Source of the DNA: Burkholderia stabilis
GTDB lineage: Bacteria; Pseudomonadota; Gammaproteobacteria; Burkholderiales; Burkholderiaceae
NCBI RefSeq assembly: GCF_001742165.1
Contig: NZ_CP016442.1
Location: 1,178,001-1,242,000, forward strand
Length of the DNA stretch: 64,000 nt
Reading direction: 5' to 3'
The notes below the pieces were generated by a model that was given only the letters and a program-made list of their open reading frames with translations, was not told where the DNA came from and did no database searches. The position numbers and the translations under genes are program-made. Shown one piece after another: positions 15,631-24,866 of this stretch (its first letter is position 1; each line of letters begins with the position of its first letter).

Positions 15631-17694
15631 ATGTCCGTCCGTTACCCGCTTCTCAATCGTGAACTCGGCATCCTCGGTTTCAACGAGCGCGTGCTGGCCC
15701 AAGCGGCCGACCCGCAAGTCCCGTTGCTCGAACGCCTTCGCTTCATCTGCATCACCAGCAGCAACCTCGACGAATTCTTCGAAGTCCGGATGGCCGGCCT
15801 TCAGGAGCAGATCCGCGACAACCCCGGCGCGCTGACGCCCGACGGCATGTCGTTACAGCACGCTTACGATCTCGTCGTCGAACGCGCGCAACGGCTCGTC
15901 CATCGACAGTACACGATGCTGCACGAAACCGTGCTGCCCGCGCTCGAACAGGAAGGCATTTACTTCCACGCAAGCGACACGTGGAACGACGAGCAGCTCG
16001 AATGGGCACGGCGCTACTTCCTCGACGAGCTGCTGCCCGTGCTGACGCCGATCGGCCTCGACCCCGCCCACCCGTTCCCGCGCGTACTGAACAAGAGCCT
16101 GAACTTCGTCGTCGAGCTCGAAGGCCGCGACGCATTCGGCCGCCAGGCCGTAATGGGGATCGTGCAGGCGCCGCGCGCGCTGCCGCGCGTCGTGCGCATG
16201 CCGCACGCGCTGTCAGGCTTCGAGCACGGCTTCGTGCTGTTGAGCTCGTTCATGCAGCGCTTCGTCGGCGAACTCTTTCCGCAACTCGTCGTGAAGAGCT
16301 GCAACCAGTTCCGCATCACGCGCAACAGCGAACTGTTCGTCGACGAGGACGAAATCACGAACCTGCGCGTCGCGCTGCAAGGCGAACTCCCCGCGCGCCA
16401 CCTCGGCAACGCGGTGCGCCTCGAGGTGTCGGCCGACACGCCGGCACACATCGTGCGGCGCCTGCTCGAGGAAAGCGAACTCGGCGAGAAGGATTGCTAT
16501 CGCGTCGCCGGCTCCGTGAACCTCGTGCGCCTGATGCAGATTCCCGATCTCGTCGACCGCCCCGACCTGAAGTTCACGCCGTTCACCGCGTCCACCCCGG
16601 CCGCGATCACGAACGCGCCGACGATGTTCGACGCGATCGACAATGGCGACATCCTGCTGCACCACCCGTACGAGAGCTTCCAGCCCGTGCTCGAACTGCT
16701 GCAGCAGGCCGCGAAAGATCCAAGCGTCGTCGCGATCAAGCAGACGATCTACCGCACCGGCACCGATTCGCCGCTGATGGACGCGCTGATGGAAGCCGCG
16801 CGCAACGGCAAGGAAGTGACCGTCGTCGTGGAGCTGCTCGCGCGCTTCGACGAGGAAACCAACATCAACTGGGCCTCGCAGCTCGAAGCTGTCGGCGCGC
16901 ACGTCGTGTACGGCGTGGTCGGCCACAAGTGCCACGCGAAGATGATGCTGATCGTGCGGCGCGTCGTGCGGGCCGGCAAGGCGTCGCTGCGCCGCTACGT
17001 GCACCTCGGCACCGGCAACTACCATCCGCGCACGGCACGCCTCTATACCGACTTCGGGCTGATGACGGCCGACCAGAAGATCTGCGAGGACGTCCACCAT
17101 GTGTTCCAGCAACTGACCGGGATCGGCGGCGAACTCACGCTGCACGAGCTGTGGCAGTCGCCGTTCACGCTGCATCCGCGCATCATCGAATCGATCCGTG
17201 CGGAGATCGACAACGCGCGAGCCGGCAAGCGTGCGCGCGTCGTCGCGAAAATGAACGCGCTGCTGGAGCCGTCGGTGATCGCCGCGTTGTACGAAGCGTC
17301 GCAGGCCGGCGTGAAGGTCGACCTGATCGTGCGCGGCGTCTGCGCGCTGAAGCCCGGCGTACCCGGGCTGTCGGAGAACATCACGGTGCGCTCGATCGTC
17401 GGCCGCTTCCTCGAGCATCACCGGATCTACTATTTCCACGCGGGCGGCGCCGAGGATGTCTATCTGTCGAGCGCCGACTGGATGGACCGCAACCTGTTCC
17501 GCCGTGTCGAAGTCGCGTTCCCGATCCGCGAGCGCAAGCTCAAGCGGCGCGTGATCGCCGAAGGTCTGTCGGTGTGCCTCGGCGACAACCAGTCGGCATG
17601 GCAGATGCACAGCGACGGCCACTACCGCCGGCGCCGCGCGGGCAAGACGATCCGCAACGCGCAACTCGGGCTGCTCGCGAAGTTCTGTTCGTGA
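15631..17694 (+). CDS. ppk: Polyphosphate kinase 1
   Basis: Ppk1 is a 687-aa enzyme that reversibly polymerises the gamma phosphate of ATP into polyphosphate. ATG 15631 gives the usual N-terminus SVRYPLLNRELGILGFNERV. The frame is open further upstream, but that stretch contains the Pho box and non-coding AT-rich DNA. It has the N-terminal helical domain (SSNLDEFFEVRMAG), a head domain, and two phospholipase-D-like catalytic domains. The two active-site His lie in VVGHKCHAKMM and HLGTGNYHPRTA. It is divergent from ppx and convergent with phoR; their shared terminator is interrupted by an IS element. Confidence 0.97.
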   Translation: MSVRYPLLNRELGILGFNERVLAQAADPQVPLLERLRFICITSSNLDEFFEVRMAGLQEQIRDNPGALTPDGMSLQHAYDLVVERAQRLVHRQYTMLHETVLPALEQEGIYFHASDTWNDEQLEWARRYFLDELLPVLTPIGLDPAHPFPRVLNKSLNFVVELEGRDAFGRQAVMGIVQAPRALPRVVRMPHALSGFEHGFVLLSSFMQRFVGELFPQLVVKSCNQFRITRNSELFVDEDEITNLRVALQGELPARHLGNAVRLEVSADTPAHIVRRLLEESELGEKDCYRVAGSVNLVRLMQIPDLVDRPDLKFTPFTASTPAAITNAPTMFDAIDNGDILLHHPYESFQPVLELLQQAAKDPSVVAIKQTIYRTGTDSPLMDALMEAARNGKEVTVVVELLARFDEETNINWASQLEAVGAHVVYGVVGHKCHAKMMLIVRRVVRAGKASLRRYVHLGTGNYHPRTARLYTDFGLMTADQKICEDVHHVFQQLTGIGGELTLHELWQSPFTLHPRIIESIRAEIDNARAGKRARVVAKMNALLEPSVIAALYEASQAGVKVDLIVRGVCALKPGVPGLSENITVRSIVGRFLEHHRIYYFHAGGAEDVYLSSADWMDRNLFRRVEVAFPIRERKLKRRVIAEGLSVCLGDNQSAWQMHSDGHYRRRRAGKTIRNAQLGLLAKFCS

Positions 17695-17753
17695 GTGGGC
17701 CGGCAGTGCGGCGCCGATTGCGCACCGCGTCGCCGCCAATAAAAAACGCAGCC

Positions 17754-17757
17754 CGAG
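17754..17757. repeat. Left 4-bp target duplication CGAG of the IS150-group element
   Basis: CGAG here is repeated at 19228-19231, directly outside the inverted repeats. The four bases are exactly the loop of the interrupted terminator. Three or four bases is usual for IS3-family elements. Confidence 0.85.
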
Positions 17758-17765
17758 TGAACTGC

Positions 17766-17808
17766 ACCCCAAAAGTTGGACATCGATCCAACCTTTGGGG
17801 TGTTTTTT
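17766..17808 (+). terminator. Terminator-like hairpin at the left end of the IS
   Basis: Arms 17766-17780 (ACCCCAAAAGTTGGA) and 17787-17801 (TCCAACCTTTGGGGT) pair at 14 of 15 positions with a 6-nt loop. Then comes G and six T (17803-17808), directly before the orfA ATG at 17810. The 5' arm is part of the left inverted repeat. It has the form of a strong intrinsic terminator for transcripts entering from ppk. Confidence 0.8.
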
Positions 17809-17809
17809 C

Positions 17810-18355
17810 ATGACGAAGTACAACGAGCAGTTCAAGCGGCAAATCGTAGACGAGTACCTTGCCGGCAACGCTGGAGTGAAGGCGTTGGGCAAGCGATACG
17901 GCCTGAGCTATACGCTAGTGCACCGGTGGGTCGCCCGGTATCGTGAGCACGGCGTTGCCGGACTGAGTAAGAAATACAGCCACTATGATGAGCAGTTCAA
18001 GCTTTCGGTTTTACAGCGTATGTGGCGCGATGAGCTTTCGTATCGCGAGGTCGCGACACTATTCAACATTCGTGGTGACCGAACCGTGGCAACTTGGGTG
18101 CGCTTGTATCATGACGGCGGTATAGATGCTCTGAAGCCTCGCCGACGAGGACGCCCGCCCAGCATGAAGCCTGAACCAGACATGAAACCGGAGTTCCCGC
18201 TGCAGCCCGATGAGGCACGCACGCCGGACACGCTCTCACGCGACGACCTGCTCAAAGAGAACGAATATCTGCGTGCGGAGGTGGCGTACCTAAAAAAGCT
18301 CGATGCGCTGCTGCGATCAAAGGAGCAAGCAGCGCCAAAGAAAAAGCGCAAATAG
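17810..18355 (+). CDS. IS3-family transposase OrfA (IS150 group)
   Basis: OrfA has 181 aa from ATG 17810. It carries two helix-turn-helix regions (KQIVDEYLAGNAGVKALGKRY and SVLQRMWRDELSYREVATLF), a basic hinge (KPRRRGRPPSM), and a C-terminal leucine-zipper-like coiled coil (LLKENEYLRAEVAYLKKLDALL). It recognises the element ends. Near the 3' end the A-rich tract GAAAAAG lies in a position suited to -1 frameshifting, which would fuse it to OrfB. Its TAG stop overlaps the GTG of orfB by one base. Confidence 0.92.
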   Translation: MTKYNEQFKRQIVDEYLAGNAGVKALGKRYGLSYTLVHRWVARYREHGVAGLSKKYSHYDEQFKLSVLQRMWRDELSYREVATLFNIRGDRTVATWVRLYHDGGIDALKPRRRGRPPSMKPEPDMKPEFPLQPDEARTPDTLSRDDLLKENEYLRAEVAYLKKLDALLRSKEQAAPKKKRK

Positions 18356-19191
18356 TGCGCGAGCTCAGGCAATGCCATCCGATAGCAGCCCTTCTGAAAG
18401 CAGCAGATCTGGCGCGCAGCACGTTCTACTATCAGTTGAAGGTGCTGGATGCCGGTGATCGACATGCCGATCTCAAAGCCAGGATCCGGACCGTGTACGA
18501 GCATCACCAAGGTCGTTACGGCTATCGGCGAATCACCGCCACAATCCGGCAGGCAGGACACGCGATCAACCATAAGACCGTGCAACGACTGATGGGACAA
18601 TTGCGACTGAAGTCCTTGGTGCGCCCAAAGAAATACCGCTCCTGGCGAGGCGAAGTTGGTCGTGTCGCGCCTAATCTGCTGCAGCGCAAGTTCGATGTCG
18701 AGCGCCCGAATCAGAAATGGGTAACCGACGTGACTGAGTTCAACGTCGGTGGCCAGAAGCTGTACCTGTCGCCAGTGATGGATCTGTACAACGGGGAGAT
18801 CGTCGCCTATCAGATGGATCGACGGCCAAGCTTCGAGATGGTCAGCCGTATGCTGAAGAAGGCGCTGACCAAGCTTGGACGCAAGGATCGACCGCTGCTG
18901 CATTCGGATCAGGGCTGGCAGTATCAGATGCCAGCGTATCGTCGGCTGCTTGGCCAGCACGCGTTGACGCAGAGCATGTCACGCAAAGGCAACTGCTTGG
19001 ACAACGCCGCGATGGAGAGCTTCTTCGGTACGCTCAAGTCAGAGTGCTACAGGCTGCAACGCTTTGCTAGCGTCGAACAGTTACGCGATGCGTTGGATCG
19101 CTACATCCATTACTACAACCACGATCGCATCAAGCTCAAACTAAAAGGGCTGAGTCCCGTTCAATACAGAACTCAGCCCTTGGGCGCCTAG
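18355..19191 (+). CDS. IS3-family transposase OrfB (catalytic DDE part)
   Basis: OrfB has 278 aa in the -1 frame relative to OrfA. The retroviral-integrase-like core shows the first catalytic Asp in NQKWVTDVTEF, the second in LHSDQGWQY, and the Glu in NAAMESFFGTLKSE, with the usual 35-residue spacing between the last two. The start GTG at 18355 may serve a separate OrfB, but the active enzyme is normally the OrfA-OrfB frameshift fusion. It is translated toward phoR and stops 11 bases before the right inverted repeat. Confidence 0.93.
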   Translation: MRELRQCHPIAALLKAADLARSTFYYQLKVLDAGDRHADLKARIRTVYEHHQGRYGYRRITATIRQAGHAINHKTVQRLMGQLRLKSLVRPKKYRSWRGEVGRVAPNLLQRKFDVERPNQKWVTDVTEFNVGGQKLYLSPVMDLYNGEIVAYQMDRRPSFEMVSRMLKKALTKLGRKDRPLLHSDQGWQYQMPAYRRLLGQHALTQSMSRKGNCLDNAAMESFFGTLKSECYRLQRFASVEQLRDALDRYIHYYNHDRIKLKLKGLSPVQYRTQPLGA

Positions 19192-19274
19192 CCTTCTTAA
19201 ACTGTCCAACTTTGTGGGGTCAGTTCACGAGGGCTGCGTTTTTTTTCTCCTGACCAGACGATGCCGTTACACGA

Positions 19275-20594
19275 TCACGCCTCGTACGCCGCCGGCCGGA
19301 TCGCGATGATGCGCGAGCCCGGGAACCGCGCGGTGAACGTGCTGCCGCGCCCTTCCTCGCTCTGCACGTACAGGTGCGCGTCGTGCCGCTGCAGCACGTG
19401 CTTGACGATCGCAAGCCCGAGCCCCGTGCCGCCCGTATCGCGCGAGCGGCTGCGATCGACGCGATAGAAGCGTTCGGTCAGCCGCGGCAAATCGGCGGCC
19501 GGAATGCCGAAGCCGCTGTCCGTGACGGAAAACACGCCTTGCGCGCCTTCGCGCCGCCACGACACGGCGATCTTGCCGCCGTCCGGCGTATAGCGGATCG
19601 CGTTCGTGACGAGATTCGCGAATGCACTGAACAGCTCCGTTTGCGAGCCCGTGACGCCGAGTGTCTCGTCGATCGTGAACGCGATGTCGTGATGCCCGTT
19701 CGACAGTGTCTGCGCGTCCTCCTTCAGATGGTCGAACACCGCACGCATGTCGATCGCGCGATCGAGCGGCGGCTTGCTCTCGCCTTCGAGCTTCGCGAGC
19801 ACCAGCAGATCGGTGACGATGTGCCGCATCCGCGATGCCTGCTGCTCCATCATCTCGAGATAGCGTGCGCGGTCTTCCTCGTTCAGCGGCAGTTCGCGCA
19901 TCGTCTCGAGGAAGCCCGACAGCACGGTGAGCGGCGTCTTCAGTTCGTGCGACACGTTCGCGACGAAGTCGCGCCGCATCGCGTCGGTGCGCTCGAGCTC
20001 GGTGATGTCCTGCGTCAGCAGCAGCTTGCGGTTCTCGCCGTACGGAAACACCTGCACGGCCAGCACGTTCTGCCGCGAGCCGCCCATGCCGCGCATCACG
20101 AGCGTCTCGTCGTAATGCTGCGCATTCAGGTAGCGGACGAAATCGGGATGCCGCACGAGATTGGTGATGTGCTGGCGCAGGTCGCGCTTCGCGTCGAGGC
20201 CGAAATGGACCTCGGCGATCTCGTTGCACCACTCGATCTGGTCGTGGTCGTCGAGCATCGCGACGCCGTTCGGCGATGCCTGGATCGCCTGGATGAAGCG
20301 CGAGTGCTGCTGTTCGACCTGCCGTACCTGCGCATGCCACTGCTTCGCGAGCTTGTGCAGACGATAGTAGATCTCGCCCCAGATGCCCGGCGCGCTCGGC
20401 ACTTCGCCGTAGACCGGCGCGTCGAGCAGACGCCACAGACGCTGCGTGTGGAAGGTGCTGAAAAAGCCCTGTGCGACCAGCATCACGGCCACGAACACGA
20501 GGCCCGCGGTCGGGCCGGCGAAGACGCCGACCAACACGCCGATCAGCACGAGCAGCACGAGCGACACCAGAAAGCGCGCCCAGATGATGTTCAT
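19275..20594 (-). CDS. phoR: Phosphate regulon sensor histidine kinase PhoR
   Basis: PhoR is a 439-aa inner-membrane kinase with two N-terminal hydrophobic segments (residues 6-45), a linker, a PAS domain (FIQAIQASPNGVAMLDDHDQIEWCN) and a kinase core. The phosphorylated His is H216 in FVANVSHELKTPL. The N box is NLVTNAIRYTPDGG, with G boxes DSGFGIP and GGTGLGLAI. It phosphorylates PhoB when the Pst/PhoU complex signals low phosphate. It is the last gene of the pst-pho operon, 57 nt after phoB. Its terminator is interrupted by the IS150-group element. Confidence 0.96.
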   Translation of the reverse strand: MNIIWARFLVSLVLLVLIGVLVGVFAGPTAGLVFVAVMLVAQGFFSTFHTQRLWRLLDAPVYGEVPSAPGIWGEIYYRLHKLAKQWHAQVRQVEQQHSRFIQAIQASPNGVAMLDDHDQIEWCNEIAEVHFGLDAKRDLRQHITNLVRHPDFVRYLNAQHYDETLVMRGMGGSRQNVLAVQVFPYGENRKLLLTQDITELERTDAMRRDFVANVSHELKTPLTVLSGFLETMRELPLNEEDRARYLEMMEQQASRMRHIVTDLLVLAKLEGESKPPLDRAIDMRAVFDHLKEDAQTLSNGHHDIAFTIDETLGVTGSQTELFSAFANLVTNAIRYTPDGGKIAVSWRREGAQGVFSVTDSGFGIPAADLPRLTERFYRVDRSRSRDTGGTGLGLAIVKHVLQRHDAHLYVQSEEGRGSTFTARFPGSRIIAIRPAAYEA

Positions 20595-20651
20595 GATTCA
20601 GCGTCCGAAAGAATGAACGGCATGCCGTGGCACACGGCATGCCCGGATACG

Positions 20652-21353
20652 TTACGCGTGCTTCGCGAGCCGGTAGCCGCTGCCGCGCACGGTCTCGATC
20701 ATCGCATCGCAACCGGCCGGTTTCAAGGCCGCGCGCAATCGTTTGATGTGCACGTCGACGGTGCGCTCCTCGACGAACACGTGGTCGCCCCACACCTGGT
20801 CGAGCAGTTGCGTGCGGCTGTGCACGCGCTCCGGATGCGTCATGAAGAAATGCAGCAGGCGGAATTCGGTCGGGCCGAGATCGAGCTTGATCTCGCTGCC
20901 TTCCGCATGTGCGGCGACGCGATGCGTGGCCGGGTCGAGGCGCAGCCCGTTGATCGACACCACGTCCTCGGTCAGCTGCGGCGCGCGACGGCGCAGCACG
21001 GCCTTGATGCGCGCCATCAGCTCCTTCGGCGAGAACGGCTTCGTCACGTAGTCGTCCGCGCCGATCTCGAGGCCGAGCACCTTGTCCTGCTCGTCGCCGC
21101 GCGCGGTGAGCATGATGATCGGGATGTGTTTGGTCCGTTCGTTGTTGCGCAGGTCGCGCGCGAACGCGATACCGGACTTGCCCGGCAGCATCCAGTCGAG
21201 CAGCACGAGATCGGGCAGCACGTCGCTGATCAGGTTCTGCGCCTGTTCGGCGTTGTACGCACGGATCGGGCAGTGACCGGCGTGCTGGAGATTCACCGAG
21301 ATCAGTTCGGAAATCGCGGGCTCATCTTCAACGACGAGAATGTTGCTGGGCAT
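20652..21353 (-). CDS. phoB: Phosphate regulon response regulator PhoB
   Basis: PhoB has 233 aa. I chose the ATG at complement 21351-21353, with AGAGGTG just before it, over the GTG two codons upstream. The receiver domain has acidic residues ED at 9-11, phosphoacceptor D53 in DLVLLDWMLPG, Thr in IIMLTARG, and Lys in VTKPFS. The C-terminal winged helix (LDLGPTEFRLLHFFMTHPERV, then VWGDHVFVEERTVDVHIKRL) binds Pho boxes. It is phosphorylated by PhoR. Likely targets in this window are pstS and perhaps ppk and olsB. Confidence 0.97.
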   Translation of the reverse strand: MPSNILVVEDEPAISELISVNLQHAGHCPIRAYNAEQAQNLISDVLPDLVLLDWMLPGKSGIAFARDLRNNERTKHIPIIMLTARGDEQDKVLGLEIGADDYVTKPFSPKELMARIKAVLRRRAPQLTEDVVSINGLRLDPATHRVAAHAEGSEIKLDLGPTEFRLLHFFMTHPERVHSRTQLLDQVWGDHVFVEERTVDVHIKRLRAALKPAGCDAMIETVRGSGYRLAKHA

Positions 21354-21384
21354 CGGCACCTCTTGTTTTCCTGTGCGGGTCGCG

Positions 21385-22089
21385 TTAACTGTTGGCTTCG
21401 CGGTCGAGCGTGTCGCGCGGCTGGTGCCGCACGTCCGTGCCCTTCACGATGTAGATGATGAATTCGGCGATGTTCTTCGCGTGGTCGCCGATCCGTTCGA
21501 TCGCCTTCGCGATGAACAGGTATTCGAGGCCGACCGAGATCGTGCGCGGATCTTCCTGCATGTACGACACGAGCTTGCGCACGAACGCGCGGAATTCCAG
21601 GTCGATTTCCTTGTCGTCCTTGACGATCTGCGCGGCGGCCACCGTATCGAGGCGCGCAAACGCGTCGAGCGCGCGACGCAGGATCGACACGGCCATCTCG
21701 CCCGACACCTTGATCTCGGCGATGTTGACCGCGCGCGCGGCCGGTTCGTCGACCAGGCGGCGCACGCGCTTCGCGATCTTCTCGGCTTCGTCGCCGGCGC
21801 GTTCGAGGTTCGTAATCGTTTTCGAAATCGACATCAAAAGACGCAGGTCGCGCGCAGCAGGCTGCCTCCGCGCGATGATGTTGCCGCACTCCTGGTCGAT
21901 GTCGACTTCCATCGCGTTCAGCGTTTCCTCGGCGGTGATCACCTTCTCCGCCGCGTCGCGATCGAACTCGTTCAGCGCGTACATCGCGCCGACGATCTGC
22001 GACTCGACGAGCCCGCCCATTTCCAGCACTTTCGACGACACGGCATTGAGGTCCGCGTCGAACTGGCTCGACAGATGTTTATCCGACAT
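21385..22089 (-). CDS. phoU: Phosphate signalling protein PhoU
   Basis: PhoU is a 234-aa all-helical protein of two related three-helix bundles. The family metal-binding repeats appear as ERAGDEAEKIAKRV (first half) and ERIGDHAKNIAEFI (second half). It links the PstSCAB transporter to PhoR and keeps the Pho regulon off when phosphate is plentiful. It lies 18 nt after pstB and 31 nt before phoB, in the standard order. Confidence 0.97.
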   Translation of the reverse strand: MSDKHLSSQFDADLNAVSSKVLEMGGLVESQIVGAMYALNEFDRDAAEKVITAEETLNAMEVDIDQECGNIIARRQPAARDLRLLMSISKTITNLERAGDEAEKIAKRVRRLVDEPAARAVNIAEIKVSGEMAVSILRRALDAFARLDTVAAAQIVKDDKEIDLEFRAFVRKLVSYMQEDPRTISVGLEYLFIAKAIERIGDHAKNIAEFIIYIVKGTDVRHQPRDTLDREANS

Positions 22090-22107
22090 GGCTGTTGTTC
22101 TCCGTCA

Positions 22108-22956
22108 TCAGCCGAAGCGGCCGGTGATGTAGTCTTCCGTTTCCTTGCGCACGGGCTTGATGAAGATCTTTTCGGTTTCGCCGAACTCGATCAGCTCGCC
22201 CAGGTACATGTAGGCCGTGTAATCCGAGCAGCGTGCGGCCTGCTGCATGTTGTGCGTGACGATCACGACCGTGTAGTCGCTCTTCAGCTCCGCGATCAGC
22301 TCCTCGATGCGGCCCGTCGAAATCGGGTCGAGCGCCGAGCACGGTTCGTCGAGCAGCAGCACTTCCGGACGGATCGCGATGCCGCGCGCAATGCACAGAC
22401 GCTGCTGCTGGCCGCCCGACAGGCCGTAGCCGCTCTGGCCCAGCTTGTCCTTCACTTCGTTCCACAGCGCGGCCTTCGTGAGCGCCCACTCGACGCGGTC
22501 GTCCATTTCCGAACGCGTGAGCTTTTCGAACATCTTCACGCCGAACGCGATGTTGTCGTAGATCGACATCGGGAACGGGGTCGGCTTCTGGAACACCATG
22601 CCGATGCGCGCGCGCAGCAGCGAGATATCGCGCTTCGTCGTCAGCAGGTTCTCGCCGTCCATCAGGATTTCGCCTTCGGCGCGCTGCTCCGGATAGAGCG
22701 CGAACATCTTGTTGAACGTGCGCAGCAGCGTCGACTTGCCGCAACCCGACGGGCCGATGAACGCCGTCACCTTCCCTTCGGGAATGCGCAGGTTGATGTT
22801 CTTCAGCGCGTGGAACTTGTTGTAGAAGAAGTTGAGGTTGTTGACCTCGATCTTCGCGTTCAGCGGCTCGAGCGGGCGGTCGTTCGCCGCATCGTGCGCG
22901 CCGGCGGGCGCAGCGGTGCGCTCGACAGGGTTCAGGTGGCTTTCTGCCATATTCAT
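22108..22956 (-). CDS. pstB: Phosphate ABC transporter ATP-binding protein PstB
   Basis: PstB has 282 aa and is the ATPase of the high-affinity phosphate importer. It has the Walker [10 protein letters not shown], the Q loop [11 protein letters not shown], the ABC signature [14 protein letters not shown], Walker [13 protein letters not shown] and the switch His in VTHNMQQA. About 35 extra N-terminal residues (Ala/Pro-rich) precede the usual PstB core. It sits 15 nt after pstA. Confidence 0.97.
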   Translation of the reverse strand: MNMAESHLNPVERTAAPAGAHDAANDRPLEPLNAKIEVNNLNFFYNKFHALKNINLRIPEGKVTAFIGPSGCGKSTLLRTFNKMFALYPEQRAEGEILMDGENLLTTKRDISLLRARIGMVFQKPTPFPMSIYDNIAFGVKMFEKLTRSEMDDRVEWALTKAALWNEVKDKLGQSGYGLSGGQQQRLCIARGIAIRPEVLLLDEPCSALDPISTGRIEELIAELKSDYTVVIVTHNMQQAARCSDYTAYMYLGELIEFGETEKIFIKPVRKETEDYITGRFG

Positions 22957-22971
22957 CGGATCGCTCCGCCG

Positions 22972-23865
22972 TTACTTTTTCGAGAAGATCGAGCGCGCCA
23001 GGATGTTGAGTCCGAGCACCCCGAGCGTAATCAGGAACACGCCTGCCCATGCGAGCGACTGCCACTCCGCGAACGGGCTCATCGCGAACTTGAAGATCGT
23101 GACGGGCAGGTTCGCCATCGGCTGGCTCATGTCGAACGAGAAGAACTGGTTCGACAGTGCCGTGAAGAGGAGCGGCGCCGTTTCGCCGGCGATGCGCGCA
23201 ACCGCGAGCAGCACGCCGGTCGTAATCCCGCCGAGCGATGCGCGCAGCGTGATCTTCAGCACCATCCGCCACTTCGGCGTACCGAGCGCGAACGCTGCTT
23301 CGCGCAGCGCGTTCGGCACGAGCTTCAGCATGTTCTCGGTCGTGCGGATCACGATCGGAATCTGCAGCAGCGCCAGCGCAATGACGCCGGCCCAGCCCGA
23401 AAAGCGCCCCGACTTCGCGACGACGATCGCGTACACGAACAGGCCGACGACGATCGACGGCGCGGACAGCAGGATGTCGTTGATGAAGCGGATCGTGCCG
23501 GCGAGCAGGTTCTTCTGGCCGTACTCGGCGAGATAGACGCCTGCGAGGATGCCGATCGGCGTGCCGATCAGCGTGCCGAAACCGCACAGCAGCAAGCTGC
23601 CGACGATCGCGTTCGCGAGACCGCCGCCTTCGGTGTTCGGCGGCGGCGTCGATTCGGTGAATAGCTGAAGCGACAGGCCGCCGATGCCGAGATGCAGCGT
23701 CGTGTAGAGAATCCACACGAGCCACAGCAGGCCGAATGCCATCGCGCCGAGCGATGCGGCGAGCGCGACCGCGTTGACGGCCTTGCGGCGGCGCTGCAGG
23801 CGGTTGCGCATCGCGTCGAGCGCGGCGCCGCTCGGCCCCGGGAAATTCATGATGGGCTCGCTCAT
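22972..23865 (-). CDS. pstA: Phosphate ABC transporter permease PstA
   Basis: PstA has 297 aa from ATG at complement 23863-23865, which overlaps the pstC TGA as ATGA. The larger open frame upstream is inside pstC and is not used. It has six predicted membrane helices and the permease coupling loop near [23 protein letters not shown], with the EAA-type motif. With PstC it forms the membrane channel for phosphate. Confidence 0.96.
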   Translation of the reverse strand: MSEPIMNFPGPSGAALDAMRNRLQRRRKAVNAVALAASLGAMAFGLLWLVWILYTTLHLGIGGLSLQLFTESTPPPNTEGGGLANAIVGSLLLCGFGTLIGTPIGILAGVYLAEYGQKNLLAGTIRFINDILLSAPSIVVGLFVYAIVVAKSGRFSGWAGVIALALLQIPIVIRTTENMLKLVPNALREAAFALGTPKWRMVLKITLRASLGGITTGVLLAVARIAGETAPLLFTALSNQFFSFDMSQPMANLPVTIFKFAMSPFAEWQSLAWAGVFLITLGVLGLNILARSIFSKK

Positions 23866-24848
23866 TTCTTGCCCTCTCCCTTCTCGAGACGAAGCAGCAG
23901 CAGTTTGGAGATGGACAGCACGATGAACGTGATCACGAACAGGATCAGGCCCAGTTCCATCAGCGCGGACGTATGCAGGCCCGGTTGCGCTTCCGCGAAT
24001 TCGTTCGCGAGCGCCGACGTGATGCTGTTGCCCGGCGCGAACAGCGACACGCTGTCGAGCAGGTTGGTGTTGCCGATCACGAACGTCACGGCCATCGTTT
24101 CGCCGAGCGCGCGGCCGAGGCCGAGCATCACGCCGCCGATCACGCCGGTCTTCGTATAGGGCAGCACGACCTTCCACATCACTTCCCAGGTCGTGCAGCC
24201 GATCCCGTAGGCCGATTCCTTCAGCAGCACGGGCGTGACTTCGAACACGTCGCGCATCACCGACGCGATGTACGGGATGATCATGATCGCGAGGATCACA
24301 CCGGCCGCGAGGATGCCGATGCCGATCGGCGGGCCGGACGTCAGCGGCCCGAGCACCCACACGTCCTTGAGCAGACGGCCGAGCGGCTTCTGGAAGTATT
24401 CGGCGAAGATCGGCGCGAACACGAGCAGCCCCCACATGCCGTACACGATCGACGGAATCGCGGCGAGCAGCTCGATCGCGATACCGAGCGGACGGCGCAG
24501 CCACACGGGCGACAATTCGGTGAGGAACAAGGCGATGCCGAAACTGACGGGCACCGCGATGACGAGCGCAATGACCGACGTCACGATCGTGCCGTAGATC
24601 GGCACGAGAGCGCCATAGATGTCCGAGTTGGGATCCCACTCGGATTGCCACAGGAAGCCGAGGCCGAACTTCTGGATGGTCGGCATCGACGCAATGATCA
24701 GGGAAACGATGATCCCGCCCAGCAGCAGCAGGGTCACGATCGCGGCGAGCCGTGCGAGGCCGCCGAATACAACGTCCCCGAGACGGCTCGGCGCGTGTTG
24801 CTGCGCAACGTCGGCGGACCGTGAGGACGTATAGGAAATATCAGACAT
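23862..24848 (-). CDS. pstC: Phosphate ABC transporter permease PstC
   Basis: PstC has 328 aa. I chose ATG at complement 24846-24848, giving the N-terminus [14 protein letters not shown]; the longer frame would translate the hairpins after pstS. It has six predicted membrane helices and the EAA-type coupling motif in [23 protein letters not shown]. It pairs with PstA and overlaps its start by four bases. Confidence 0.95.
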   Translation of the reverse strand: MSDISYTSSRSADVAQQHAPSRLGDVVFGGLARLAAIVTLLLLGGIIVSLIIASMPTIQKFGLGFLWQSEWDPNSDIYGALVPIYGTIVTSVIALVIAVPVSFGIALFLTELSPVWLRRPLGIAIELLAAIPSIVYGMWGLLVFAPIFAEYFQKPLGRLLKDVWVLGPLTSGPPIGIGILAAGVILAIMIIPYIASVMRDVFEVTPVLLKESAYGIGCTTWEVMWKVVLPYTKTGVIGGVMLGLGRALGETMAVTFVIGNTNLLDSVSLFAPGNSITSALANEFAEAQPGLHTSALMELGLILFVITFIVLSISKLLLLRLEKGEGKK

Positions 24849-24866
24849 GGGTGCCTGCTTTTGAAT

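Larger units (their letters stand above)
17758..19227 (+). mobile_element. IS3-family (IS150 group) insertion sequence, 1470 bp
   Basis: The ends are inverted repeats of 25 bp at 17758-17782 and 19203-19227 that match at 21 positions. They start TGAACTG and end AGTTGGACA, like IS150-group ends. The element carries orfA and orfB in overlapping frames and is flanked by the 4-bp duplication CGAG. It lies between the convergent 3' ends of ppk and phoR, inside the loop of their terminator. Frames are intact and duplications perfect, so the insertion is probably recent. Confidence 0.93.
17741..19246. terminator. Bidirectional ppk/phoR terminator, split by an IS element
   Basis: The left arm AAAAAACGCAGCC (17741-17753) and right arm GGCTGCGTTTTTTTT (19232-19246) are exact complements over 13 bp. 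They would enclose the tetraloop CGAG if the IS and one copy of its target duplication were removed. Flanking A and T tracts would make it a terminator for both ppk (plus) and phoR (minus). In the present sequence the arms are about 1.5 kb apart and cannot form a normal hairpin. Confidence 0.88.

Noticed and set aside
22972..24651. Long frame suggesting a fused permease of 559 aa
   Set aside because: The upstream half is antisense-phase shadow of pstC; the true pstA begins at complement 23863-23865 with an ATGA overlap.
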